DNA from: Polyangium sp. y55x31
GTDB lineage: Bacteria > Myxococcota_A > Polyangia > Polyangiales > Polyangiaceae
Length of the DNA stretch: 64,000 bases
Assembly: GCF_029946505.1 (NCBI RefSeq)
Contig: NZ_JARZHG010000003.1
Coordinates: 248,001-312,000, forward strand
Direction: 5' to 3'
Positions 43,105-52,151 of this stretch are shown here, one piece after another (within the stretch, counting starts at the first letter, position 1; each line of letters starts with the position of its first letter). The translations under genes and the position numbers were made by a program. The notes under the pieces were generated by a model. It was given only the letters and a program-made list of their open reading frames with translations. It was not told the DNA's origin and searched no databases.

Positions 43105-46100
43105 CTACCGCTTCCCACGTTTCTTGCGAGGTAGCCCTCGATCTCGCGCTCCAAGTGCAGCTAAGACATCTCGCTTGCTAAGCACGTGCTGGGCCAGCGA
43201 CACTGCCGCTTTCGCGGCGAACGGCTGGGCTCGATCATTCTTGTGTCCGTCTGCCCAGTCACAAATAGCCTTGAGGAGGATGACCTCTGTCTTGGTCCGA
43301 CTTCCCGATGCGTAGGCTCCTGCCCCCTCCATCTCACCGCCAAGAGCGTCCCGAAACTCCTCGACGAGACGGTCTCGAAACAAACTATTGTCAATCAATT
43401 TCTCCCCGGAAAGGAGAAGCCCCTGATGCACCTTTACTTGTCCCGTCGGACGCTCTAGGACCCAATGAGCGCTCCCAACGCGGAAACGCTCAGAGAGAAC
43501 GCTGCCGCAGGGGATTTCTCGCCCGCGCCGGACCGATACTGTCTCGCCAACCCGTTGAAGCTCGTACGGGAAAACTGACTCCGCAACAATAACGTCTCCT
43601 AGACGCTGCTTTTTGCGGTTTACCCCGAAGGCGATACCCAGTACTAGTACTGCCTTGGGTTGCAATTCCCGTATGGCGTCGTTAACAGTTAACGTAGCAC
43701 CGTCCCGGCCCGATGTCCCCATAGTTGATTCGACATGGGCGGCGTAGTACCTTCCGAATCGACCCACCCTATATGTAGCGTGTTCAAGCGGTGCCTCCAG
43801 AAGAGACTTCTGCTTAGGTAGTGGCAACATCGCAGAAAGTACAGCATCCCTTTCCACGGGCGTTGTTGTCACCAACAGCAGGTCGAGTTCGGAGACGAGA
43901 GTCTTTACCTTCGCAGGCGAGACATCCTTGATCGAAGGACTATTGAACTGCACGGCCGGGATATCATCGAACACTACCTCTCCACCTGAGCGTATCTCGC
44001 GCACAGCTTTCGCGCCGGCCTTGTTCGCCAATCCAAACAAAAGACCATTCTCCGCGAGACGTAGCAACTCCGGGGTATTGATACCGACACAGTCGAATGC
44101 CACCGTACCCGCGCCTGTTACCTGTCGCGCAATAGAGCCACCGAAATGTTCAGTGAGGAGTTCATGGAGCGCAGTAAAGTCGTCGTCACTACGATCGACT
44201 GCAAACACAACCGATGCCTCGGAGGGGGTCGGCGGTTGAAGATGAGTGGTCTCGCCCATGGATACGGAAGGGTTGCGGTGCACGGACCAAAAAACACGTG
44301 CATCATCCACGGCCCTGGACGTGCACGGCGTCCAAATCAAATTTCGTTCGTGTCCCGCGTGCGCTGCCATGGCTAGCCTGACATCGTCCGCGACCCAAAC
44401 TGCATGTTCGGAAATCTGATCTTCAATCTTTGCCGTGCGGGCAATGGTGCTACTAACCCTTTCACGCTCGCTAGCACTTACATTGCCGTCGATTGCAACC
44501 CGAACCTTGTTCGACGAAACGGTTGCAGTGCTCAGCAGATCGAGCGCGAAGCTGACTGCTTGGTTTGGTGCGCGAAATGCCACCATGAGGGTGTCGCCAA
44601 GGGACTTGATTTCATAGCCACCATTTTCCCGTAGCGCACGACGTGCGCGCTCCACGAAGCTGTTCTGTACCGCCAGATCCTCCTCCGAGCTAGGATCGCT
44701 GAACAGATGCGGAGATGTGCTTATTGCGCTAGTAAAGGCAAAGGTGAGTGGGGCGGTACCAGCCCATTGAGCAAAATCTGCGGTAGACATCGCTGCGAGA
44801 GCTGACAGCAATCCCGCCTCCCGATCACGAGCCTTGTCCGCCGCACGATCCATTGCCTCCATATCTGCTGCTGTGTGCTGTGTGGCTACGGGCGGCGTAT
44901 CCGGGTGCAGGCGGACACGTACATCGCAAACGGGGCAATTGAGATAATCGTGCCCACGCTGCAGTCGGCGTTGCACCATGGTGTCGGAGACTTCCGTGTT
45001 GCACTTGCGGCAGAAAACAACGGGTCGACTAGTCACGCTTTGGGGTATTGCTCGAGCCTGCACGTGCGATTCGACGTAATCATTAAAAAGCAGCCGCGTC
45101 TCGCTGCCCGTGGTTGCACCGTAAAAAAGAATCAGATCGCCGCGTCCTTCACCATATTCCCGGAGAGCAATGCCGCACGTGCCTCCAGCAATAGCGCTAA
45201 AGACGACGGCGTTGCGCCACATCTCCTTCTTGGTGAACAGTCGACTATGGGACATTCTTACGGCAAGGGTGGCGTATATATTCTGGGTCGGCCCCTCAAA
45301 CGAGAGTACTAACGCCTTCCCCTCAGGGTCGGGGAGATCTGGATTCTCCCGCGTCAGCTGAGAGGGGAACACCAAGTGAGGGCCGTCTTGCTCATGCTCC
45401 CGAAGAGCAATCTCCCGACGCAACATATCCTCCACGGTTGCTACGAGAAGCAGGCGCTCCTTATTGGCATCGTTGATGCGTTCGTCCTTAGACATGCGGA
45501 AGGCTACTGAGAGTACCTTTTCTTCCGCAATTGCGCCAAGGCCGTCGGGTTCTGCCTTGGCTTCATTGACTATAGCGGAGGCGTATGCGTCCAGGTATTC
45601 GGGCTGAAGCAGGATCAAGCTGCCAAAGCTAAGGCGTCGCACCAAATCTCGGGACTCAAGGCGCCCTAGGCAGATATGAAATTGTTCGCGGCTCGTACCC
45701 GCCTCGCCGGCTTGCCGGATGAACGTGAAGTAAAGATCGTCTGCTGTGGTCAACAGTCTACCGGATTTTTTTTCATGGATAAGAAAGTCACGAATGCGCT
45801 GGAACAGCGCGGTAGACGAAACTTGAGGCAACTGATTCCACGCGATGGCACCTCGTACCGCTTCCTTTAGCTCTGCGATGCCCCACCCTTCTTTTGCGCT
45901 GGTCTCGAAGTAACCATCGAAACCTAAGTCATCAACCTTCGCGCGGATACGCTCCGCTGAAGCGGCAACGCCGCCTCGGTCGGTGCGCGCTGCAACAAGA
46001 AATTTGCGCAGTGGGGGTGCGCCCGTTCCTTGAATCCTAACCGCAGTACGCAGTGCCCTGTCCCAATGACCAACGCCAGCGAATGGGTCGGTCTCGCTCT

Positions 46101-47775
46101 TGGCGTCCAATACCACGAGAGCAACGGCCACCTCATCTAGGTGCAGTTGATGGATAAGCCGATAGCCGGGCTGACCTGCCATGTCCCAAAGGTAAGTCTC
46201 CCGAGTCTCATGCCGAGCCTCGCCGAGGTCGGCCTCGAATGTCTCAAAAGTCCATACGCGGCGCGCATGTGTGGATTCGGTCGGCGTGAAGGGCTTGCCC
46301 GAAAGAACAAGCCCAAGCCCCGACTTGCCCACGCTACTGTCGCCCACTAAAACGACCTTTGCGTTGCGATAATAAACTGCTTGGGTCGAAGACGGCCTCG
46401 CGGTGAGTCGACCGTAGTCAAGTCGCCAAATTCGTAGGAGACGCGCATCATTGCTAGGCTCAAGTATTGCCAGCAATGGTTCTCGTGGGTGAAAGCTCAG
46501 CGTATCAAGCGAAGTCGCGTGCACCGGGAGTTGGGCTAACTGTTCCCAGCGATCGCATCGCCAGATCCGTACCGTGGAGTCCTTACTGCCCGATGCTAGG
46601 AGACGCCCATCTCCCGATATCGCCATCGGGCCAACTTGGTCTGAGTGTGCCTCTAGAACTTGAACTTGGCGAGTTGTGTTCGAATCTAGCACTCGGATCG
46701 TACCGTTGGATGACGAGGCGACAATAAATTTACCATCTGGGGTCCACAGGATACGGTATGTCCTGGGAGCGTCGAAACGAGCTAACGGCACTCCACTGCT
46801 GCTCACTACAACGAATCCGTCTGGCGTGGTCACTGACAGGCGTTTTCCGTCGGGGGACCAGGAGACGTGCCCTTCGTGCACAAACAGCTGCAGAGAGTGA
46901 GAAGCGATCAGGCCGCCAGTAGTGGCATCGACGATGGAAAGACGATCCCGAGTTCCAATTGCTATAAGATTGCCATTGGGGCTCCAGGCAAGGACGTGGT
47001 GCACTCCTCCTGTCTCATAGAGAGTACGTGTGGTGCGGTCATTGATATCCAAAATCTTAACGTACTTTTTTTCTGCAAAAGCGACTGTCGTACCGGTGGC
47101 TGCCCATGTTAAGTGTGGCGCCCCGCGTTCTAGCGAGAACAAGTCTTTGGGTCTGCCACGGGTGTCGTAGATGCCGATTTCGCCAGTACTATCAGTAGTA
47201 GCAAGAATCTGCCCATCGGGTGACCAACTCACTTGTGTCACCGTTCTTGATACAGGAAGCTCCCATACCAGATCCAAGCCATCTGGTGGGGGCGAGAGCG
47301 GGGTAAATGGAAGCCCTAGTTGCCTGGCCCGGAGGCGGCCGGCGCTGCGCGGGCGTGATTGTATCGTTTTCCTTATTAGTTCGATTAGATCTCTGGTTTT
47401 GGCGACGCGCTGGTCTGCTTGTGTGAAGTCTGCATACGTTAAGGTGTTGATCGGTGCTGGGAGCTCACACTTTTCCAACACAATTAGGATGACGCGGCGA
47501 AGGATGGCGGCAGAGTCCGGGGCGCGCTCCAGGAGTGATGCCAGAGTCGACCACTCTTGCGCCAACCACCTGGGTGATACAATGAGGGCAATCCACTGGC
47601 TTTTTTCGATGCACTTGGTCAGGTTTTCTGCGGTAGAAAGGCCGACCTCGAAGTCTCGTACATCGATCGCCGCGTCTAGCCCAGCTTCATCAAGTTGAGG
47701 TAGCAGCCACTCGCGGACCCACTTGCTCTCCGAGTCACTGTAGCTGACAAATACATCAAATTGGAAAAGTGCCAT
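43105..47775 (-). CDS. TIR-WD40-GTPase-cyclase-like-nucleoside phosphorylase multidomain protein
   Basis: A single intact protein of 1556 residues. Residues 1-140 are a TIR domain (FDVFVSYSDSESKWVREWLL; E74 in WLAQEWSTL is the likely catalytic Glu). Residues about 165-455 are WD40 repeats (VSWSPDGQILATTDSTG, LAWSPNGNLIAIGTRDR, SKDSTVRIWRCDRWEQL). A Ras/Roc-like GTPase spans 470-645: GDSSVGKS with K484, DMAGQ at 531-535, RTD at 597-599 in place of NKxD, and ETSAK. Residues 650-905 look like winged-helix and beta regions; a CxxC...CxxC ribbon has cysteines at 922, 925, 947 and 950. Residues about 1005-1165 resemble a class III cyclase fold (GGYEIKSLGDTLMVAFRAPN). Residues 1295-1540 are a PNP/MTAN-like domain (EMEGAGAYA, KAICDWADG). 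Such modules occur in bacterial conflict proteins; activation by infection is inferred. GC is low for the region. Confidence 0.92.
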   Translation of the reverse strand: MALFQFDVFVSYSDSESKWVREWLLPQLDEAGLDAAIDVRDFEVGLSTAENLTKCIEKSQWIALIVSPRWLAQEWSTLASLLERAPDSAAILRRVILIVLEKCELPAPINTLTYADFTQADQRVAKTRDLIELIRKTIQSRPRSAGRLRARQLGLPFTPLSPPPDGLDLVWELPVSRTVTQVSWSPDGQILATTDSTGEIGIYDTRGRPKDLFSLERGAPHLTWAATGTTVAFAEKKYVKILDINDRTTRTLYETGGVHHVLAWSPNGNLIAIGTRDRLSIVDATTGGLIASHSLQLFVHEGHVSWSPDGKRLSVTTPDGFVVVSSSGVPLARFDAPRTYRILWTPDGKFIVASSSNGTIRVLDSNTTRQVQVLEAHSDQVGPMAISGDGRLLASGSKDSTVRIWRCDRWEQLAQLPVHATSLDTLSFHPREPLLAILEPSNDARLLRIWRLDYGRLTARPSSTQAVYYRNAKVVLVGDSSVGKSGLGLVLSGKPFTPTESTHARRVWTFETFEADLGEARHETRETYLWDMAGQPGYRLIHQLHLDEVAVALVVLDAKSETDPFAGVGHWDRALRTAVRIQGTGAPPLRKFLVAARTDRGGVAASAERIRAKVDDLGFDGYFETSAKEGWGIAELKEAVRGAIAWNQLPQVSSTALFQRIRDFLIHEKKSGRLLTTADDLYFTFIRQAGEAGTSREQFHICLGRLESRDLVRRLSFGSLILLQPEYLDAYASAIVNEAKAEPDGLGAIAEEKVLSVAFRMSKDERINDANKERLLLVATVEDMLRREIALREHEQDGPHLVFPSQLTRENPDLPDPEGKALVLSFEGPTQNIYATLAVRMSHSRLFTKKEMWRNAVVFSAIAGGTCGIALREYGEGRGDLILFYGATTGSETRLLFNDYVESHVQARAIPQSVTSRPVVFCRKCNTEVSDTMVQRRLQRGHDYLNCPVCDVRVRLHPDTPPVATQHTAADMEAMDRAADKARDREAGLLSALAAMSTADFAQWAGTAPLTFAFTSAISTSPHLFSDPSSEEDLAVQNSFVERARRALRENGGYEIKSLGDTLMVAFRAPNQAVSFALDLLSTATVSSNKVRVAIDGNVSASERERVSSTIARTAKIEDQISEHAVWVADDVRLAMAAHAGHERNLIWTPCTSRAVDDARVFWSVHRNPSVSMGETTHLQPPTPSEASVVFAVDRSDDDFTALHELLTEHFGGSIARQVTGAGTVAFDCVGINTPELLRLAENGLLFGLANKAGAKAVREIRSGGEVVFDDIPAVQFNSPSIKDVSPAKVKTLVSELDLLLVTTTPVERDAVLSAMLPLPKQKSLLEAPLEHATYRVGRFGRYYAAHVESTMGTSGRDGATLTVNDAIRELQPKAVLVLGIAFGVNRKKQRLGDVIVAESVFPYELQRVGETVSVRRGREIPCGSVLSERFRVGSAHWVLERPTGQVKVHQGLLLSGEKLIDNSLFRDRLVEEFRDALGGEMEGAGAYASGSRTKTEVILLKAICDWADGHKNDRAQPFAAKAAVSLAQHVLSKRDVLAALGARDRGLPRKKRGKR

Positions 47776-47998
47776 CGCGCCGTCCTTGGGGGTCTAGCCT
47801 AGGAGAGTGACGCTACCAGAATTCGGGCCTGGTCGTAACAACGAAAGATTGGTGGGTGCCCGACACCTCGGGGCATCGTCCGCCCTGCCGTTCAGGGTTC
47901 GGGGAACCAAGCCGCCCTCGGGGACCCTAGCGCGGCGCGCGCCCCCCCCCGGGAGACCCCGGCCTGGAGCGCGCCCTCTCCGCGTGTGTGTTGGTCGG

Positions 47999-48382
47999 TC
48001 AGGTCTTGGGCGGCCCCTCCGCCCCCTCGGGGGCACCTTCCGTCGCCGCCCCCACCCCGGGCTGCGCTGGCCCACCCACGAGCGCGTTGATATCCGTCCC
48101 CAGCACACGGGCCACCTGCCCCGCGAAGTGGACGGTCACGTGCAGCTTGCCGTCGAGGACCGCGGCCACGTACCCCCGCGGATACCCGAGCGCTTCCGCC
48201 AGGGCATGCTGGGTCTTCCCCTGCGCGTACGCGACGAGCGCGCTGCGCACGCGCTCCTGCATCTCGTTCGAGAGGACAGCGGGAACGCTGTCCGGATCTT
48301 GATCGTGCGTGTCCTCGACGGACGAATCGGACGGATCTGTGCCTTCTTGCCCTGCGATGGCAGGACGACCGATGATGGGCAT
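47999..48382 (-). CDS. Helix-turn-helix regulator
   Basis: About 127 residues from ATG at 48382 (MPIIGRPAIAGQEGTDPSDS). A polar N-terminus leads to a lambda-repressor-like fold: VRSALVAYAQGKTQHALAEA, GYPRGYVAAVLDGK, VTVHFAGQVARVLGTDINAL. A Gly/Pro-rich tail follows. It is divergent from the XRE/AbiEii operon at 48517, with a small palindrome between, so it may repress both directions. Confidence 0.72.
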   Translation of the reverse strand: MPIIGRPAIAGQEGTDPSDSSVEDTHDQDPDSVPAVLSNEMQERVRSALVAYAQGKTQHALAEALGYPRGYVAAVLDGKLHVTVHFAGQVARVLGTDINALVGGPAQPGVGAATEGAPEGAEGPPKT

Positions 48383-48462
48383 GGGTTGCGACTCCGCGTG
48401 TAACGGGGTTGCGGCCAAGTCGCCCCGGGGGATTTCCAGGTCCCTCGGGGCGGCGCTTCTTG

Positions 48463-48476
48463 CAGACAATAGTCTG
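48463..48476. promoter_or_regulatory. Palindrome CAGAC-AATA-GTCTG in a divergent promoter region
   Basis: Five-base arms around four bases, 80 bp from the minus-strand regulator start and 40 bp before the plus-strand XRE start. It is a plausible operator for one of the two helix-turn-helix proteins; not demonstrated. Confidence 0.4.
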
Positions 48477-48516
48477 TAGACGCCCAGTCTCTACTCGCAG
48501 ACCGTCGACCGTCAAG

Positions 48517-48756
48517 GTGGCTGGCAACGGGCTAGAGCAGCTTTTCGGGCAAGTGGTCCGCGAAGTCCGGATCGAGGTGGGGATCTCCCAGGAAGAGCTG
48601 GCAGATCGGGCCAATCTGCATCGCACGTACATAAGCCTGCTCGAGCGAGGGAAGCGCAATCCGTCGCTGAACGTCGTCCAGGCCCTCGCGACGGCGCTTG
48701 GGACCACGATGACGCGTCTTGTGTCCGAGGTTGAAGCGAGGCAGGGGCGGAAGTGA
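48517..48756 (+). CDS. XRE-family antitoxin-like regulator
   Basis: About 79 residues from GTG at 48517 (VAGNGLEQLFGQVVREVRIE) with a complete XRE fold: GISQEELADRANLHRTYISL, LERGKRNPSLNVVQALATAL. Its stop overlaps the next start by four bases (GTGA), so it is translated together with the AbiEii-like gene. By analogy with toxin-antitoxin operons it is the likely antitoxin or repressor. This differs from classical AbiEi, which is a winged-helix protein. Confidence 0.85.
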   Translation: MAGNGLEQLFGQVVREVRIEVGISQEELADRANLHRTYISLLERGKRNPSLNVVQALATALGTTMTRLVSEVEARQGRK

Positions 48757-49913
48757 GTGGCGGGCGGCCATCGCCAATCGAGGCGCACATCACGCTCTCG
48801 CACCCGCCGCACGCCGAGCGAGCCTTGCGTGAGTGGCTTTGGCCGCGTGCGCTCCGTCTGACGCATATCGAGCTCTCGCAAGGCGCGTTCCCTCGCCAGA
48901 CCATGATCACGGCGCGGCTCGCAGGGCGAGTGGACGATGCCGTTCATCGTGCCCACACCATCCGCGCCGAGCTCGCGCCGCTCGGCATTGAGGTCACAAG
49001 GATCAAGATCGAAGTCGAGCACGTGCCCGAGGCCACGTCCCTCCCGGCGGTCTACATCGAGCACCACGTGAAGGTGCGAATCACGCCAGATCGGATCACG
49101 GAGCTTGGGCCCCTCGGCTTGCCGCATGGCGCTCACCTCTCGCGGAATGCCTTTCGCGTACTCGACGGAATCGAGGAGCGCTTCTTGACCCAGCGCTTCC
49201 CCCCCCACGCCACGCGGGCCGCAGCGGAAGGGCTCGAGGCGTGGTTCCCTGAACACGCACGGCGCGCCCACGATATCGATTTCGTCGTTCGCGACGCGTC
49301 GACGGCTCCCGATTCTACGGCCGCGCAGAAACTTCTCGACGGAATTCGCCAGGTGGTCCGCGACGCACTCGTGGAGGGCGACGTGCGCATCATCGAGGAC
49401 GAGATTGTGCTCGATAGCATATGGACCTACGAGCGTGCGGAGGGCAGGCGCCTGTCCGTGCCGTGGCTCTTCGCCGGGGCGATGCGCGATGCGATCCAGA
49501 TCGACATCGTCTTCCGCGAGCCTCTCCAGGATGCACCCACCATCGAGGTCCTGCACAATACCGCGGTGGCGCACGGATATCGCCACATCCCAACCGGACT
49601 CTCGTTGTGGTTCGCGTCGCGCGCCGAATCGCTCGCATGGAAGCTTCTGTGGCTTGAGACCGACGCGCACCCGCAGGCGAAGGATCTTTACGACGCGGTG
49701 CTCCTTGCCGAACACGTTGCGCTCCCGGTCGATCTGGTGCGCCGCGTCTTCACGGTGAAGGGTGAGACATGGCAGCACGGAGGGGACACGCAGTTCGTCC
49801 GCGCATGGCACATCGAGTGGGAGGGCTTCGCGCTCGAGTATCCTGAGCTTGCAACTGGGAATGGGGACGCGTGGCTCGATCGCCTTGCGAGCATGTTACA
49901 GCTCGTGCCCTGA
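48753..49913 (+). CDS. AbiEii-like nucleotidyltransferase toxin candidate
   Basis: Protein of 386 residues from GTG at 48753. The C-terminal 240 residues match the AbiEii/DUF1814 nucleotidyltransferase family: RVLDGIEERFLTQRFPPHAT, ARRAHDIDFVVRDAST carrying the catalytic-type D-x-D, AIQIDIVFREPLQDAPT, and ESLAWKLLWLETDAHPQAKD leading to KDLYDAVLLAE. The first 90 residues (IEAHITLSHPPHAERALREW, TMITARLAGRVDDAVHRAHT) form an extra alpha/beta domain not usual for the family. AbiEii toxins modify tRNA or nucleotides; here the partner is an XRE protein. It overlaps the convergent gene at 49896 by 18 bases. Confidence 0.82.
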   Translation: MSGGRPSPIEAHITLSHPPHAERALREWLWPRALRLTHIELSQGAFPRQTMITARLAGRVDDAVHRAHTIRAELAPLGIEVTRIKIEVEHVPEATSLPAVYIEHHVKVRITPDRITELGPLGLPHGAHLSRNAFRVLDGIEERFLTQRFPPHATRAAAEGLEAWFPEHARRAHDIDFVVRDASTAPDSTAAQKLLDGIRQVVRDALVEGDVRIIEDEIVLDSIWTYERAEGRRLSVPWLFAGAMRDAIQIDIVFREPLQDAPTIEVLHNTAVAHGYRHIPTGLSLWFASRAESLAWKLLWLETDAHPQAKDLYDAVLLAEHVALPVDLVRRVFTVKGETWQHGGDTQFVRAWHIEWEGFALEYPELATGNGDAWLDRLASMLQLVP

Positions 49914-50285
49914 CGCGGACGCGCCCACCTCGGGCCGCATGAGCCGGACGAGCACCAGGATCACGTCTGCGACCGCTACCATGCGTTCGGGTTTGGTCTT
50001 CTTGTGCGCCTCACCCGCCAGAGCGAGCACCCCGAGGGCCCACCATTCGAGCACGCCGAGGATCCTCGACAGAACGACGTCGGGAGGCTCTGGCGGAGCT
50101 CCCGGCCCCGTCGACTTCAGCTCGGGCCGCACGAGAGGAATCAGAACCGAAAGCACGTCCGCCACGATCAAGACACGCGCGAGCCGCTCGCCCGTCTTGG
50201 TGCTTCCGAGGGTAGCGCCCTCCAGTACCCCCTGGGACCACCCGTCGAGCACGTGGAGCATTCGCTGGACAAGGTAACCGTTCAT
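49896..50285 (-). CDS. Helical hypothetical protein coupled to the RHH gene
   Basis: Protein of 129 residues whose ATG overlaps the stop of the ribbon-helix-helix gene (ATGA). It is helical and contains an internal repeat: LARVLIVADVLSVLIPLVRP and MVAVADVILVLVRLMRPEV, about 65 residues apart. This suggests two copies of one helical unit. No family recognised; it could be the toxin-like partner of the RHH protein or a membrane-associated protein. Confidence 0.65.
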   Translation of the reverse strand: MNGYLVQRMLHVLDGWSQGVLEGATLGSTKTGERLARVLIVADVLSVLIPLVRPELKSTGPGAPPEPPDVVLSRILGVLEWWALGVLALAGEAHKKTKPERMVAVADVILVLVRLMRPEVGASASGHEL

Positions 50286-50545
50286 GAATTCCTCTCGGCA
50301 GCACGTCGGATCACGGGGAGCACGAGTTCGCGCTCCGTACCGTCGAGCTTTCGGATGAACACCCTGTCTCCGCTCTGCCGTGAGGCAGTGACCAATGCGT
50401 CATAGACCGCCAACGCGTTCCGGACCACCTCGGTCAAGCTATCTGCGCTTGTCTCGTGCCTAAGGCCTTCGAGCCGTTCGCGAACGCATTGGTGCAATTC
50501 CAGGTTCAACCTGGACCGGTCCTCGGTTTTTGCAGGTCGGGGCAT
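50282..50545 (-). CDS. Ribbon-helix-helix DNA-binding protein
   Basis: An 87-residue protein. RSRLNLELHQCVRERLEGLR and DSLTEVVRNALAVYDALV match the strand-helix-helix of MetJ/Arc-type repressors. Its coupling to the helical gene at 49896 gives the layout of a toxin-antitoxin or self-regulated pair. The C-terminal tail (RKLDGTERELVLPVIRRAAE) may contact the partner. Confidence 0.78.
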   Translation of the reverse strand: MPRPAKTEDRSRLNLELHQCVRERLEGLRHETSADSLTEVVRNALAVYDALVTASRQSGDRVFIRKLDGTERELVLPVIRRAAERNS

Positions 50546-50581
50546 TGCCTCACCCAGTTGTCGCGCACCAGGTCCGCCAGA

Positions 50582-50881
50582 TCATCCGGCGCGTTCTTGG
50601 ACATGGCTCCTCGGCCCGCTCTCTTGACCGCCGCTCGACACCAGTTGCTCCAATCCGCCAGGAATCATGTCCTCGACGCGGACCCCGAGCCCTGCCGCGA
50701 GCTTGGCGCAGGTCTCGATTGTGATGTTGACGAGCCCATTCTCGATGCTGGACAAGGAGCCCTTGCTGACGCCGCTTGCATTGGCGAGGTCGACCAGGGA
50801 CATCTTCCGGCCAAGCCGCAGGTCCCGAATGTGTCCACCAAGCGCCGTAAGAAGTGGATGGATCGTTTGTCGACGTGGCAT
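50582..50881 (-). CDS. XRE-family regulator (element B copy)
   Basis: A 99-residue protein, MPRRQTIHPLLTALGGHIRD, with LVDLANASGVSKGSLSSIEN and TIETCAKLAAGLGVRVEDMI. It is paralogous to 28045-28347. In both elements this gene stands on the minus strand upstream in map order of the ECF sigma gene. It is likely the element's own regulator. Confidence 0.88.
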   Translation of the reverse strand: MPRRQTIHPLLTALGGHIRDLRLGRKMSLVDLANASGVSKGSLSSIENGLVNITIETCAKLAAGLGVRVEDMIPGGLEQLVSSGGQESGPRSHVQERAG

Positions 50882-51036
50882 GGCCGTCCCTCCATCGTGA
50901 GCTGGTGCTCGTCGACCTTGGGCGACTACGGTGCAGCCAGCGAGCACCTGTGCGCGAGCAGGGAGCGGGCCACACCAAAGCCGCCCAAGGCCGGCGAGTC
51001 GTGTTTCGCGAAAGTGAAAACCAAACGCGAAAAACG

Positions 51037-52005
51037 CTACTTCGTCGCCTCGGCGTCTCGAAGCGCGTTCGCGATGATCCAGGGCGCCGGCGAGCGGTCC
51101 TCGTAGCGACGCCCCGGCGGAGGCCGGGGACTTGTGACGTTCCCGTCTTCCGCTATGGTAGGAGGCTTCGGTCTCGACCTTACGAGGTCAGCATGCCGCG
51201 CGAGATCGTCCGAGATTCGGCCTTCCACGCTGTGCGCGCGAGCTGCGAATACGCTCTCGTCGCCCGCGCACGACCCGAGGTGCGGCGTGCCTGTGAAGAT
51301 TGCGGCTGCCGTGCCGAGGCTTCCGATGAAACGGGCAGGGGTGCGGTGTAGAGACCTGCGCAAGGTCGTCCAGAACGCGCCCACCTGCGCCCGCGCCTCG
51401 CGGGCGACCAAGCCAAAAAGAGCCAGCGGAATGGCACCGATCCGGCGCCGACGGCGGCGGATCGATCGCGCCGCGGACTCGTCCACCGCAATGCGTGCCC
51501 GATGGATCACGCCATCCACTCGCTCCCGCATCGTGGCCCACGCGACGCCGCGCTCCGCGGCGAGCTCCTTGATCGTCGTCCCCTCGTAAAAATGCTCGTG
51601 GAGCAGTGAGCCATCGTCAAGGCTCAGACGCCCGAATACCCTCGACGCGTCGACCTTCGCCTCGTAGTTTTCGACGTGCGCGCCACCGGCATCGATTGCG
51701 TGCACGAGCTCCTCGGTAGGCGTCGCGACTTCCCGCGAGCGGGATGCTTCCTTGCGGTTCGTCAGGGCCGCATATTTCGCGACCGTGTTCAACCATGCGC
51801 CGAACGCTGCTTCGTCTTTTGGATCTGGGCGCTCTGCTTTGGGCTTGCGACAGGCGAGCAGGAATGCATGATGGACGATATCCATCACATGCGCCGAATC
51901 GACTCCGACCGAACGAACCACCGCGGCCATAGCATCCAGATACCGGAGCGTGGCCTCCCTGGAGATACCGAGTTCGTTCGAGCAGTCGTCGAGGACGCGT
52001 GTCAT
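51037..52005 (-). CDS. ECF-type sigma factor with C-terminal membrane extension (element B)
   Basis: Protein of 322 residues from ATG at 52005, aligned with the start of its paralogue at 29267. Region 2-like block SAHVMDIVHHAFLLACRKPK, region 4-like RLSLDDGSLLHEHFYEGTTI then ELAAERGVAWATMRERVDGV. A basic patch, a hydrophobic segment (GAIPLALFGLVAREARAQVG) and an outer tail follow. It is divergent from the envelope protein at 52152, as in element A. The conserved pairing supports direct control of that gene. Confidence 0.85.
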   Translation of the reverse strand: MTRVLDDCSNELGISREATLRYLDAMAAVVRSVGVDSAHVMDIVHHAFLLACRKPKAERPDPKDEAAFGAWLNTVAKYAALTNRKEASRSREVATPTEELVHAIDAGGAHVENYEAKVDASRVFGRLSLDDGSLLHEHFYEGTTIKELAAERGVAWATMRERVDGVIHRARIAVDESAARSIRRRRRRIGAIPLALFGLVAREARAQVGAFWTTLRRSLHRTPARFIGSLGTAAAIFTGTPHLGSCAGDESVFAARAHSVEGRISDDLARHADLVRSRPKPPTIAEDGNVTSPRPPPGRRYEDRSPAPWIIANALRDAEATK

Positions 52006-52151
52006 GCCCCAGACCTCTCGGTCGACGCCCGGCATCGGGGGCCGCCTCTGCTCGCGTTCACGAGTCCCATGGATACAAAGGGCAGAAGTCGCCCTCCATC
52101 ACGGGAAAAATCGACCGACCCCTCCACATTTTTCGTCGAGGAGGCCACGGA

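Noticed and set aside
42965..43315. Short gene right of the att core
   Set aside because: The frame runs through the arm-like repeat and into the end of the opposite-strand 43105 gene; the translation is unstructured.
47892..49811. Long minus-strand frame of 639 codons
   Set aside because: It is antisense to the AbiEii-like gene, which has a clear family match and coupled start.
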